Origin: Zobellia nedashkovskayae
GTDB taxonomy: Bacteria; Bacteroidota; Bacteroidia; Flavobacteriales; Flavobacteriaceae
Direction: 5' to 3'
Assembly (NCBI RefSeq): GCF_015330125.1
Contig: NZ_JADDXR010000002.1
Location: 744,001 to 808,000, forward strand
DNA: 64,000 bases
Part shown: one piece after another, positions 19,031-27,495 of the stretch
Layout: every line of letters begins with the position of its first letter
Numbering within the stretch: the first letter of the stretch is position 1
The notes under the pieces: model-generated
Told to the model about the DNA's origin: nothing
Databases searched by the model: none
The model's input: only the letters and a program-made list of their open reading frames with translations
Made by a program: the position numbers and the translations under genes

Positions 19031-20656
19031 TTATTTATCGGTATTCTTAATGATAGCAAACAGCTCTTTATCTAACTGTGGTTTTACAACGCTAATAGAA
19101 TCAAAATGCATCGTAGCAGTATTAGCACTATTGTATGATGGCCATTCCGGTAATCCGGAATGATTAGGGTTTCCAGTCTTGGCAAAATTAATCCATGCTT
19201 GACTCATTTTATCAGCCAAAGCGTGTGCACCTTTCCCGCCTCCTGTCATATGATTTGCTAGGGTAATATTATCGAAAACAAATGGTAGCTCCATACAATG
19301 CAGCGCTTTATATTTTCCATCAAAAACAGGAGATTGCCAAGTGAATAAGTACATATAAACAGCTGCGCCACCTTTTAAATCTGATTTGATATTGGCTTGC
19401 TCTACAGCGCCTGGGCGAAATCTGGTATCCACATCCAACAAATCTTTTGCATCCGTATCTTTGGGATAAGCTTTCTTGACCGCTTTTACATAATCATCTG
19501 CCTTTTCTTTGTAAGTATCCTTAATATGATTCATAATGGTTTCATCGGAAGCTCCCACAAAACGCATATTGGCAAATGGTCCAAATTCATTTTTTGCAGT
19601 CCCAATAAGCAACGGGATATCTTTTGAAAGTGCCAACGCCTCTAAAGAACCTACTTGATATGGCAGGTCTATACCATCTTTACTAGGACCCCAGTTCAAC
19701 TCAAAACCAACAACAGGTTTTCCTTCCGCTTTCATCTGCTCTGCAACTACTTTTAGAGCTTTGTTACTGGCATTCACCAATGTTTCAAAAGGAATATTCT
19801 GAATACTATCTATAGTACTAGCATCCAACCCTAAAATAGAAATAGTTTCTTTGGCAATAGCTTTGGTCTCTTTTTTCTCCAATATGCTATTTCTATAAGA
19901 ACCACTTTGATTGACTGCTTTATGGAACAAACCCTTGGCTTTAGGCATTGCCATGAGAGTATTTACCTTTGCTCCTCCACCAGATTGCCCAAAAATAGTT
20001 ACATTATTTGGGTCTCCTCCAAAGTTTGAAATATTATCCCGCACCCATTCCAGCGCAATAACCATATCAGAAATACTATTGTTAGCTGACTGTTGGTATT
20101 TTTCACCGTAGGCGGATAAATCTAAAAAGCCTAAAACATTCAACCGGTGATTGATAGAGACCACAACAACATCACCTTTTTTACTCAAATTAGCACCATC
20201 ATAAGAAGGTAATTCATGACTTGAGCCTGCTGTAAATCCACCACCGTGAATCCAGAACATAACTGGTCTCTTTTTCCCTTCATCAATACCAGGTGTCCAA
20301 ACATTTAAATTCAAACAATCTTCATTGGTATAACCCCAATCATGGTCAAAGACAAATTCAGCTTCATCCTGTACTAATGTTGTTGGTGTTAATAATGGCG
20401 CCACAGGCCCGTACATGGTAGAACTTCTTACGCCTTCCCAAGATTCCGGATTTTGTGCAGCTTCAAATCGTTTTGCCTGAGCATAGGGTATTCCCTTATA
20501 AGTGAAAACCCCTTTTTCAATATATCCACGAACTTTTCCGGAATTGGTTTTTGTTACCGCAATATTTTCTCCCGTATGTATTTCTGACTGAGCATCCAGA
20601 AAACTTGTGAAAAGTATAATTCCAAATACTACCAAAGTGGTGCTAATTTTTTTCAT
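19031..20656 (-). CDS. Secreted type-B carboxylesterase family protein
   Basis: The 541-residue protein from the ATG at 20656 has a signal peptide ending at FLDAQ and the type-B carboxylesterase/lipase fold. It shows GGGFTAGSS (oxyanion hole), NEDCLNLNVWTPG, the nucleophile Ser in GQSGGGAKVN, and a C-terminal His in LHCMELPF. These enzymes hydrolyse a broad range of esters; a periplasmic or outer-membrane location is expected. The open frame extends 16 codons further 5', but the signal peptide fixes the start. The following 400 bp upstream are non-coding. Confidence 0.9.
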   Translation of the reverse strand: MKKISTTLVVFGIILFTSFLDAQSEIHTGENIAVTKTNSGKVRGYIEKGVFTYKGIPYAQAKRFEAAQNPESWEGVRSSTMYGPVAPLLTPTTLVQDEAEFVFDHDWGYTNEDCLNLNVWTPGIDEGKKRPVMFWIHGGGFTAGSSHELPSYDGANLSKKGDVVVVSINHRLNVLGFLDLSAYGEKYQQSANNSISDMVIALEWVRDNISNFGGDPNNVTIFGQSGGGAKVNTLMAMPKAKGLFHKAVNQSGSYRNSILEKKETKAIAKETISILGLDASTIDSIQNIPFETLVNASNKALKVVAEQMKAEGKPVVGFELNWGPSKDGIDLPYQVGSLEALALSKDIPLLIGTAKNEFGPFANMRFVGASDETIMNHIKDTYKEKADDYVKAVKKAYPKDTDAKDLLDVDTRFRPGAVEQANIKSDLKGGAAVYMYLFTWQSPVFDGKYKALHCMELPFVFDNITLANHMTGGGKGAHALADKMSQAWINFAKTGNPNHSGLPEWPSYNSANTATMHFDSISVVKPQLDKELFAIIKNTDK

Positions 20657-21059
20657 TTTATTGAGTGTATGTTGAGCTGTTATTCTTGTTATATGCAATC
20701 CCAAATTTCAATTATGTCCAATGTAAGGAAAAAACAAATTCCTACTTCAATGCACCTGCTCATTTTACATATAGAATCACTATTTTTCTATTCCAATTTC
20801 AATGTTTTTCAAGACAAAAAAGAACCAAAGAAAAACAAATAAACAAACCTCATTAAATAGATGAAATCATTCACTTCAAAATTGATAAACGACTAAACTC
20901 CCGACTGATTTTTAATAAAAATAATGTTAAATTATTAAAAAGGACTTAACTTGTAAATTCTGGTAAATCCGCTATAAATCACCTGTATTTACCCCTGAAT
21001 TAAACACTTTGCGGCAATTTCAATGACAAAAATCATATTATTAACAAACAATTAAAGTT
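20657..21059. other. AT-rich divergent intergenic region
   Basis: About 400 bp lie between the esterase and pta genes, read away from each other. It is very AT-rich, with short A/T runs. I recognise no RNA, repeat or confident promoter. An open frame at 20665-20856 lacks coding character. Confidence 0.4.
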
Positions 21060-23147
21060 ATGACAAAAGCACTCTATGTTGCTGCTTTAGAATCTCATAG
21101 TGGCAAGTCAATAGTTGTACTTGGTTTAATGCAACTTTTACTTGGAAAAATGGCAAAAGTTGGCTATTTCAGACCAGTAATTAGTGATGTTCAAGAAGGC
21201 GAAATCGATAATCACATTAACACTGTACTTTCTCATTTTGATTTGGATATTCCTGTAGAAGATGCTTACGCACTTACCCAAAGTCAGATGGTTGAAATGT
21301 TCAATGATGGACGAAAAGGAGACATTCTTGACTCGATCATATCAAAGTACAAAGAACTTGAACAACGGTTTGATTTTATCCTTGTAGAAGGAAGTGATTT
21401 CTCTAGTGATGGAAGTGTAATTGAATTTGATTTAAACATAGATATTGCCAAAAATCTTGGCATTCCCGTTATTCTAATTGATAATGCCAAAGGCAACAGC
21501 TTAGAGGAATTTTGCGGTAACCTTGGTTCTGCTGTCAATACCTATATTAAAAAAGACATTGAGCTCATTGGCGTGGTAGCAAATAAGCTCCGGCCAGAGA
21601 ATATAGATTTAGTGAACAAGAGGCTAAATCTGGAGCTTAAAGACAAGACGGTTGTATTTGCAGTTCCTAGAGTTGCAAACCTATCTCACCCAACCATTCG
21701 TGAAATTTTGAAAGCTCTTAATGGAGAAGTGCTGTTTGGTGCAGAAAGCTTAAATAACCAAACCGGTAGTTTTGGTGTGGGTGCTATGCAATTACACAAT
21801 TACCTAAATCACTTGCATGAGAATAGCCTGGTTATTACACCAGGAGACCGCTCAGACATTATATTAGGTGCGTTACATGCCAACCTTTCTGACAACTACC
21901 CTACCATTTCAGGGATTGTATTGACCGGAGGAATTATTCCAGAACCCTCTATCCTAAAGCTATTGGAAGGTTTTGAAACCCATGTACCCATAATTTCCGT
22001 AAAACAGGGCACCTTTGACACCACCAACGCCGTAGGTAATATTAAATCTAGGATTTACCCGGAAAGCAAACAAAAAATCGCAACGTCAATTTCACTTTTC
22101 AACTCTTATATTGATGGTGAATTATTGTTGGAGCGATTAAAAACTTACGAAGCAAAAGGCACTACGCCAAGAATGTTTCAGTACAACTTAGTACAGCGCG
22201 CCAAAACCTCTAAAAAGCACATTGTTCTTCCAGAAGGTGAAGATGATAGAATTATTGAAGCTGCTAGCGAGTTGAGTGCTTTGGGCATTGTTAAAATAAC
22301 GCTTTTAGGGAATAAAGAAAAGATTGAAAAGAAGGCTATGCAGTTAGGTTTTGACCTTTCCCATTTGTCTATCCTTGATCCAGGAAGCGCACCTAATTTT
22401 GAAAGTTATGCCAACACCTTCTATGAATTAAGAAAGCATAAGGGTGTAAATATGGATATTGCCAGGGATTCTATGTTGGATGTTTCTTACTTTGGTACTA
22501 TGATGGTGTACCAAGGAGATGCAGACGGTATGGTTTCAGGAGCTGTGCATACCACGCAACATACTATTCGCCCAGCATTACAGTTTGTTAAAACCAAGCC
22601 TGGCATAAAAGTAGTATCCTCTGTATTTTTTATGTGCCTGGAAAATAGAGTTTCCGTCTTTGGTGATTGTGCCATTAACCCTAATCCAACGGCAGAACAG
22701 TTAGCAGAGATTGCAATTTCGTCCGCAGCTTCTGCAGAGGCTTTTGGAATTAAAGCTAAAATTGCCATGTTATCTTATTCTTCCGGTAGTTCAGGAAAAG
22801 GAGATGATGTAGACAAGGTGAGATTGGCGACTGAAATCGTAAAAAAATCAAATCCTGAATTACAGATTGAAGGCCCCATACAATATGATGCGGCCGTAGA
22901 CCCATTAATCGGTAAAAGTAAACTCCCTAATTCCGAGGTTGCAGGACAAGCGTCGGTTTTAATATTTCCAGATTTAAACACAGGAAACAACACCTATAAA
23001 GCAGTACAAAGAGAAACCGGAGCCGTGGCCATTGGCCCAATGTTACAGGGACTTAATAAACCCGTAAACGATTTAAGTAGAGGTTGTACGGTAGAAGATG
23101 TTTTTAATACAGTAATCGTAACTGCTATCCAAGCACAAGAAAAATAA
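21060..23147 (+). CDS. pta: Phosphate acetyltransferase
   Basis: The 695-residue protein interconverts acetyl-CoA and acetyl phosphate. It is the long, three-part form. A BioD-like P-loop domain with ESHSGKS at residues 11-17 covers about residues 1-210. A DRTGG-type domain (about 215-330) follows. The catalytic PTA domain (about 375-695) has PEGEDDRIIEAA, GDCAINPNPTAEQLAEIA and the NTGNNTYKAVQR motif. The N-terminal domains are regulatory in enterobacterial Pta. The gene is immediately followed, after 6 bp, by ackA, giving the classic acetate overflow/assimilation operon. Confidence 0.96.
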   Translation: MTKALYVAALESHSGKSIVVLGLMQLLLGKMAKVGYFRPVISDVQEGEIDNHINTVLSHFDLDIPVEDAYALTQSQMVEMFNDGRKGDILDSIISKYKELEQRFDFILVEGSDFSSDGSVIEFDLNIDIAKNLGIPVILIDNAKGNSLEEFCGNLGSAVNTYIKKDIELIGVVANKLRPENIDLVNKRLNLELKDKTVVFAVPRVANLSHPTIREILKALNGEVLFGAESLNNQTGSFGVGAMQLHNYLNHLHENSLVITPGDRSDIILGALHANLSDNYPTISGIVLTGGIIPEPSILKLLEGFETHVPIISVKQGTFDTTNAVGNIKSRIYPESKQKIATSISLFNSYIDGELLLERLKTYEAKGTTPRMFQYNLVQRAKTSKKHIVLPEGEDDRIIEAASELSALGIVKITLLGNKEKIEKKAMQLGFDLSHLSILDPGSAPNFESYANTFYELRKHKGVNMDIARDSMLDVSYFGTMMVYQGDADGMVSGAVHTTQHTIRPALQFVKTKPGIKVVSSVFFMCLENRVSVFGDCAINPNPTAEQLAEIAISSAASAEAFGIKAKIAMLSYSSGSSGKGDDVDKVRLATEIVKKSNPELQIEGPIQYDAAVDPLIGKSKLPNSEVAGQASVLIFPDLNTGNNTYKAVQRETGAVAIGPMLQGLNKPVNDLSRGCTVEDVFNTVIVTAIQAQEK

Positions 23148-23153
23148 ACAACT

Positions 23154-24338
23154 ATGCAGATTTTGATTGTCAATTCAGGGAGTTCCTCAATAAAATTTCA
23201 AGTGATTGAAATGCCTTCCGAAGAAATTATTTGTAAAGGTTTGGTGGAGCGTATCGGACTTGATAACGGTAAAGTACATTATACTGCCAAAGAAAAATCT
23301 CATGTAGAGTCATTGACCCTTGCAGACCACAAAGAAGGTTTACGGGCAATTACTAATTTATTGATGCATGACATCCATGGTATTCTAAAACACCCAGATG
23401 AAATTGATGTTGTTGCACATCGTGTAGTGCATGGTGGGAGTAAGTTTGATCAACCCACCAAAATTGATGAAAGCGTAGTAGCAGAGATAGAACGACTTAG
23501 TTCTATAGCTCCGCTCCATAATCCTGCCAACGCAACAGGTATCAGAGTAGCCATAGATATGTTTAAAAATGCAGGACAGGTTGCTATTTTTGATACGGCC
23601 TATCATCAAACCATGCCTGAAAAAGCATACCGCTATGCAATTCCTAAAGAACTTGCAGACAAAAACCGTATTCGTGTATATGGTTTTCATGGCACTAGTC
23701 ACAAATATGTTTCGGAACAGGCTATTGCCTATTTAGAAAAACCAGCGAACAAAATCATAAGTATTCACCTAGGTAATGGTTGTAGTGCTACTGCTATAAA
23801 AGATGGCAAGAGTATTGATCATTCTTTGGGCTTTAGCCCTACAAACGGACTTATTATGGGTACCCGTAGTGGAGATATTGATCATTCCGTAATTTTTCAT
23901 CTTATGAATAGTTTAAAAATGACTTCTGAAGAGGTCAACTATTTATTACAAAAACAAAGCGGACTTTTGGGCCTAACCGGATATTCGGATTTGCGAGAAA
24001 TCCAAAATGGAGCAGAAGAAGGAAATAAAGATTGCCAATTGGCATTAGCCATGACCGCCTATCGTATTAAAAAGTTTATTGGCACTTACATTGCCGTGCT
24101 CAACGGCGTAGATGCCATACTCTTTACTGGAGGTATAGGTGAAAACTCAAGTGTACTCAGAGAAATGGCCTGTAAAGACATGGAAGCATTAGGCCTTCAC
24201 ATTGATGATAAAAAAAACAACCAAAGAAGCGCCTCTATTTTTGAGATTCAGAAAGATGAATCACAAGTTAAAATTCTTGTTGTCCCCACTAATGAGGAAT
24301 TAGAAATAGCTAGACAAACTTATGCGTTGGAGGCGTAA
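23154..24338 (+). CDS. ackA: Acetate kinase
   Basis: The 394-residue enzyme of the ASKHA fold converts acetyl phosphate and ADP to acetate and ATP. Conserved blocks are NSGSSSIKF at the N-terminus, VVHGGSKF, FHGTSHKYV, GNGCSATAIKDGKSIDHS and TGGIGENSS. The length is standard. It is cotranscribed with pta. It is the last recognisable core gene before the accessory region that begins with the tRNA remnant at about 24.4 kb. Confidence 0.97.
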   Translation: MQILIVNSGSSSIKFQVIEMPSEEIICKGLVERIGLDNGKVHYTAKEKSHVESLTLADHKEGLRAITNLLMHDIHGILKHPDEIDVVAHRVVHGGSKFDQPTKIDESVVAEIERLSSIAPLHNPANATGIRVAIDMFKNAGQVAIFDTAYHQTMPEKAYRYAIPKELADKNRIRVYGFHGTSHKYVSEQAIAYLEKPANKIISIHLGNGCSATAIKDGKSIDHSLGFSPTNGLIMGTRSGDIDHSVIFHLMNSLKMTSEEVNYLLQKQSGLLGLTGYSDLREIQNGAEEGNKDCQLALAMTAYRIKKFIGTYIAVLNGVDAILFTGGIGENSSVLREMACKDMEALGLHIDDKKNNQRSASIFEIQKDESQVKILVVPTNEELEIARQTYALEA

Positions 24339-24410
24339 GTGCTAACTTTTTTGGAAAACAAGGCTTGTGTTTGCACAGATTATAGAAAATACTACTTCTT
24401 TCAAAATAAC

Positions 24411-24463
24411 AAAACTCTTTCAGTGCTCTGAGAGGGTTTTATCGTTATACTGGTGGAGAGACT
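24411..24463 (-). repeat. Hairpin plus remnant of a tRNA-Leu 3' end
   Basis: A ten-pair hairpin (24411-24440) is followed by about 20 bases (24444-24463) that match the 3' end of the intact tRNA-Leu at 42633-42714, with about three differences. The same order, a terminator hairpin then the tRNA 3' end, occurs at 38.0, 42.5 and 42.6 kb. I read it as the decayed scar of a tRNA-Leu end. The match is short, so confidence is moderate. Confidence 0.45.
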
Positions 24464-24658
24464 AACAATTTAAAACTTGATTACAAGAAGTGCTTTAAAT
24501 AGACATATATACTTATTTTCACATTATACTACTCTACTCGGATTGATTCTCTTGGATATAAATGTAACAAAGTAAAAAGATAAAGCATTTACATAATTCC
24601 GTAAGTTTTTACTTTGAATTATTTGTAATATTGCTTTTGTAACGCAAACCATTTAGCG

Positions 24659-24823
24659 ATGAGGAGTTTAGCATTTATTTTCTTAATATTCATAGTTTCT
24701 GGAATCGCGCAGAAAAAGCAAATAGACATTTATAAAGCAGATAATGGAGTGACTTATCGCCTCAAAGATGAAATACATGTGTTCATGAAATCATTGATAT
24801 TGTTTTTCTTCTCCATGATTTGA
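24659..24823 (+). pseudogene. 3'-truncated gene for a secreted protein
   Basis: An ATG at 24659 opens a frame with a good signal peptide (hydrophobic core LAFIFLIFIVSG, cleavage near IAQ). The following mature start, QIDIYKADNGVTYRLKDE, resembles the beginning of small secreted flavobacterial proteins with a 'YxASNGxxYxxGD' opening. After about codon 41 the resemblance stops. The frame runs 13 more codons through DNA that belongs to the 3' end of the convergent gene. I interpret this as the 5' stump of a gene whose remainder was lost at the left edge of the accessory region. Confidence 0.5.
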
Positions 24824-25358
24824 TTCCCAAAAAAATAAGAGCCACTAACAAAATTATAAAGTACAGTGTCGTAATTCCACTTTTAGCAAGACTAAAGACT
24901 GAGGCTGTTCTTACCATGTCAGATGTTAAATTAGGATAGTTGGCAAGTAAATTAATTATTCCGATATTTTCCAGATAATCTGCCAATCCTGCGAATAACG
25001 GTAGCAAACAGAGAAAAAACAACTTACTGTTGAGCTTATTCAGTTTTTTAAAAAAGTAGGCGAGTACTAAACAATAACTGATACCAAAAAGCGCGGGATA
25101 AACCATATCTACTGGAAGTTGACGGTAGATGTAGGCGTCCCTACCCTGTGGCCCGAGGGCATTGAACAGCGCTTTTACATAATTAGGGTCATAACCTGTG
25201 GGCATCATATCCAACAATCTCATACCATTGGCATAACCTACAACCTTGGGAATGGTAATTGTCAGCATTAGGATATATACCAAGTTGGTCAGTACAAAAA
25301 GGAACAACACCTTTTTGCCCGATACGTTTTTCTCTATTGTTGTACGGATGATTTTCAT
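24783..25358 (-). CDS. Four-helix integral membrane protein, paralogue of the one at 35284
   Basis: The 191-residue protein has hydrophobic segments at about residues 18-36, 86-103, 112-130 and 158-178. A hydrophilic loop between the first two contains NGMRLLDMMPTGYD, and a conserved QLPVDMVYPALFGISYCL stretch follows. It is clearly homologous, over its full length, to the protein at 35284-35874; about half of the positions look identical by eye. I do not recognise a named family. It lies 70 bp downstream of a Crp/Fnr-type regulator on the same strand, so the regulator may control it. Confidence 0.75.
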   Translation of the reverse strand: MKIIRTTIEKNVSGKKVLFLFVLTNLVYILMLTITIPKVVGYANGMRLLDMMPTGYDPNYVKALFNALGPQGRDAYIYRQLPVDMVYPALFGISYCLVLAYFFKKLNKLNSKLFFLCLLPLFAGLADYLENIGIINLLANYPNLTSDMVRTASVFSLAKSGITTLYFIILLVALIFLGIKSWRRKTISMIS

Positions 25359-25428
25359 GACTTTATGTTATTCAACAAAGAAACACCATGAAATCAAAAC
25401 CTAGTTTAACAAATGATAAAAAGCAATT

Positions 25429-26004
25429 CTAATACTGTTTTCTTAAGCGGCTTAAAGAAACATTGGTAATACCCAGATAGGAAGCGATCATGGAATGGGG
25501 AATTTTATTTTCTAACATTGAAAAGTCTTTACGGAACTGCTCCAATCTTTCCTTAGCCGACCAAGAGGCCATTCGGATTTCTTTACTGACCTTATTCAAA
25601 AGTTCTTGTCGCATAACCGTATTTCCGAAATCACGGATCTCTAAATTGTCAATCATTAATGATTCAAAGTCTTTGGCATCTATTTTGGCAAAGTTGCAAT
25701 CGGTTATGGTTTCGCAATACAATAATGATTTTCCATTGTCGGTTCGTGTGACGAAAGGGGGTAGAACGGTATTGTCTTCAAAGAAAGATAGTGTGATTTC
25801 CTCTCCTTCGGAGTTTAGTAAAAAAATACGGGCAATTCCTTTTAAAAGTATATATTCAGAATCATCTGTTTGATTTGGCTTAAGCAAAATACTGTCTTTC
25901 TTCGATTGTTGTTCAATACATATATCTGCTAATTGTTGGCGGGCATTTTGGGATACATGTGAAGTGTACGTATCGATAGATTTATCCAATTTTGATACTT
26001 CCAT
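25429..26004 (-). CDS. Crp/Fnr family transcriptional regulator
   Basis: The 191-residue protein has an N-terminal cyclic-nucleotide-binding-like beta barrel (about 20-120) and a C-terminal winged helix with IPHSMIASYLGITNVSLSRLRKQ, typical of the Bacteroidota Crp-like group. The phosphate-binding cassette lacks the Arg-Ser/Thr pair that binds cAMP in E. coli CRP, and there are no clustered Cys for an iron-sulfur centre. The signal is therefore unknown. It is on the same strand as, and upstream of, the four-helix membrane protein. A strong terminator lies just upstream. Confidence 0.88.
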   Translation of the reverse strand: MEVSKLDKSIDTYTSHVSQNARQQLADICIEQQSKKDSILLKPNQTDDSEYILLKGIARIFLLNSEGEEITLSFFEDNTVLPPFVTRTDNGKSLLYCETITDCNFAKIDAKDFESLMIDNLEIRDFGNTVMRQELLNKVSKEIRMASWSAKERLEQFRKDFSMLENKIPHSMIASYLGITNVSLSRLRKQY

Positions 26005-26040
26005 ACCTTAAATGTAATGAAGAGATTTAAACTTCTGCCA

Positions 26041-26078
26041 AAAAAAGGGATGGACTTTGATAATGGTCCATCCCCTTT
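26041..26078 (-). terminator. Intrinsic terminator after the peptide remnant
   Basis: GGGATGGAC pairs with GTCCATCCC across a ten-base loop. For minus-strand transcription the stem is followed by a run of T. It would end the transcript running from the AraC/TPR regulator through the cyclase and the peptide remnant. Confidence 0.8.
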
Positions 26079-26163
26079 AATTAATATTCAAGTTTCTGTA
26101 CTGCGCCCATTGTGCTCTTTTGCTGTTGTTAAAGGTTGAGAAGTACTGTCCTGTTTTTGAAGT
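26077..26163 (-). pseudogene. 5'-truncated copy of the basic micropeptide gene
   Basis: On the minus strand these 29 codons encode a sequence nearly the same as residues 11-35 of the micropeptides at 29785 and 29943: TSKTGQYFS, then NSKRAQWAQYRN, then stop. Relative to the 29785 copy, five codons differ only at the synonymous third position, so it was under protein-level selection. The first ten or so residues and the ATG are missing; the frame is open upstream for about 24 codons but contains no Met, Val or Leu start that I can defend. A terminator directly follows. It may be a decayed gene or use an unusual start. Confidence 0.6.
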
Positions 26164-26288
26164 TGGAATGTGTAACCATAATATTATATATATTTCTTTT
26201 AAGTGGGATATTTGTGTGACTTTAGGAAAATTTCAGTTTGTATAATACCCTTGATAATGCACTTAAATCCTTAAACAAATACAACACT

Positions 26289-27383
26289 TTATGCCAAAGA
26301 AACCGTTACCAAATCATACGCATCGATTTTACCTTTGAGCTGAGGTTTCCCTAAAGTCTTAACGGAATACTCGTCCCCGAATTCTAATCGAAGAATTAGG
26401 TTTTTGGAAACCAGTAGGTCAACACCATATGCATTGCATAGTCCTTGTATTCTTGCGGTGGTATTCAACACATCCCCGGTAAAGAATATCTCTTTTTTCA
26501 AGGCGCCGATTTCTCCGGTGGTTACTTCCCCAAAGTGCAAACCTGCTTTAAAATCTGGGAAAACCTTATATTTTTCCAAATAGTTTTCCTTCCTTTTTAA
26601 TAGATCCGATTTCATATCAAAAAAACAATGAATACAGTTATTCTTATTTATGCCGTTTTTGATTTTCCAAGAGATAACAATTTCATCCCCGATATATTGA
26701 TAGACCTCGCCGCGGTTCTTGACAATAGCATCCGATAGGTCAAAATAATACGCCTTTAGCAATTCAAAATATTGGATATGCCCCAATTGTTCCGCAATAA
26801 AAGTGGAATTTTTCATGTCGGCAAACATAAAGATTCGGGTCTCGGCAACGGGTTTGTGGTACTTTCCGGTAAAGAAATTGAGCAAGATGTTCTGCCCAAG
26901 ATTTTCGCTGATTTCTGCATATAGTAATGATGTCAGCAACTGAAACGAAAGTTGTATCATCGTGCTAGCATTGGTAATGCTGAAAAAAAAAGTCCCATAT
27001 CTATTCCAAACACGTTGATTCAGTATCGAAGTTTTTAGCTCCATACTTGCCGCTATTGGAAAAGTGATTAAAATTACCACAAAGAAAAATGCTGCATAAA
27101 TGAGAAATTTTGAAATAATTTTAACCAAAAAACGCTGCTTTTCGAACAAGCGGTTCAGATATACCAATTCGATAAAACCAACTAGAATACCAATAAAAGT
27201 GATTCCTGTAAGGGCAAAAGTCAGAACACCGGCATCAAGTTTAATAGCACTTTCCAGGTTATTCGCTTTGCCTCCAAGCGCGGCATGCTCTACCCAAAGA
27301 AATAAAGCCCCAGAGACTAGCCAAATGATTCCGAAGGGAATAATTCTACCTATATTTCTTTTAGTTATGGCGGATAGTTTCAT
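26289..27383 (-). CDS. Membrane-anchored class III nucleotidyl cyclase
   Basis: Residues 1-165 hold four hydrophobic segments (about 12-30, 52-75, 88-112 and 140-157). The class III cyclase homology domain covers about 180-364 and faces the cytoplasm. The metal-binding Asp189 (FADMKNST) and Asp233 (YIGDEIVISW) are present, as are the transition-state pair Asn307/Arg311 in VLNTTARIQ, so the enzyme should be active. The two purine-specifying positions are atypical: Gln229 where adenylate cyclases have Lys, and Phe300 where they have Asp. The product, cAMP or cGMP, is therefore uncertain. It follows the AraC/TPR regulator with a 112-bp gap on the same strand. Confidence 0.85.
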   Translation of the reverse strand: MKLSAITKRNIGRIIPFGIIWLVSGALFLWVEHAALGGKANNLESAIKLDAGVLTFALTGITFIGILVGFIELVYLNRLFEKQRFLVKIISKFLIYAAFFFVVILITFPIAASMELKTSILNQRVWNRYGTFFFSITNASTMIQLSFQLLTSLLYAEISENLGQNILLNFFTGKYHKPVAETRIFMFADMKNSTFIAEQLGHIQYFELLKAYYFDLSDAIVKNRGEVYQYIGDEIVISWKIKNGINKNNCIHCFFDMKSDLLKRKENYLEKYKVFPDFKAGLHFGEVTTGEIGALKKEIFFTGDVLNTTARIQGLCNAYGVDLLVSKNLILRLEFGDEYSVKTLGKPQLKGKIDAYDLVTVSLA

Positions 27384-27495
27384 TAAATCGAGTTCTATTT
27401 AATTACCGTACAATAAGCATATTGTATTTGCACAAGAATGGTGTACTGATATTGGAATCATTTCCTTATTCGGACACGATGAAAATGCCCTTGTG

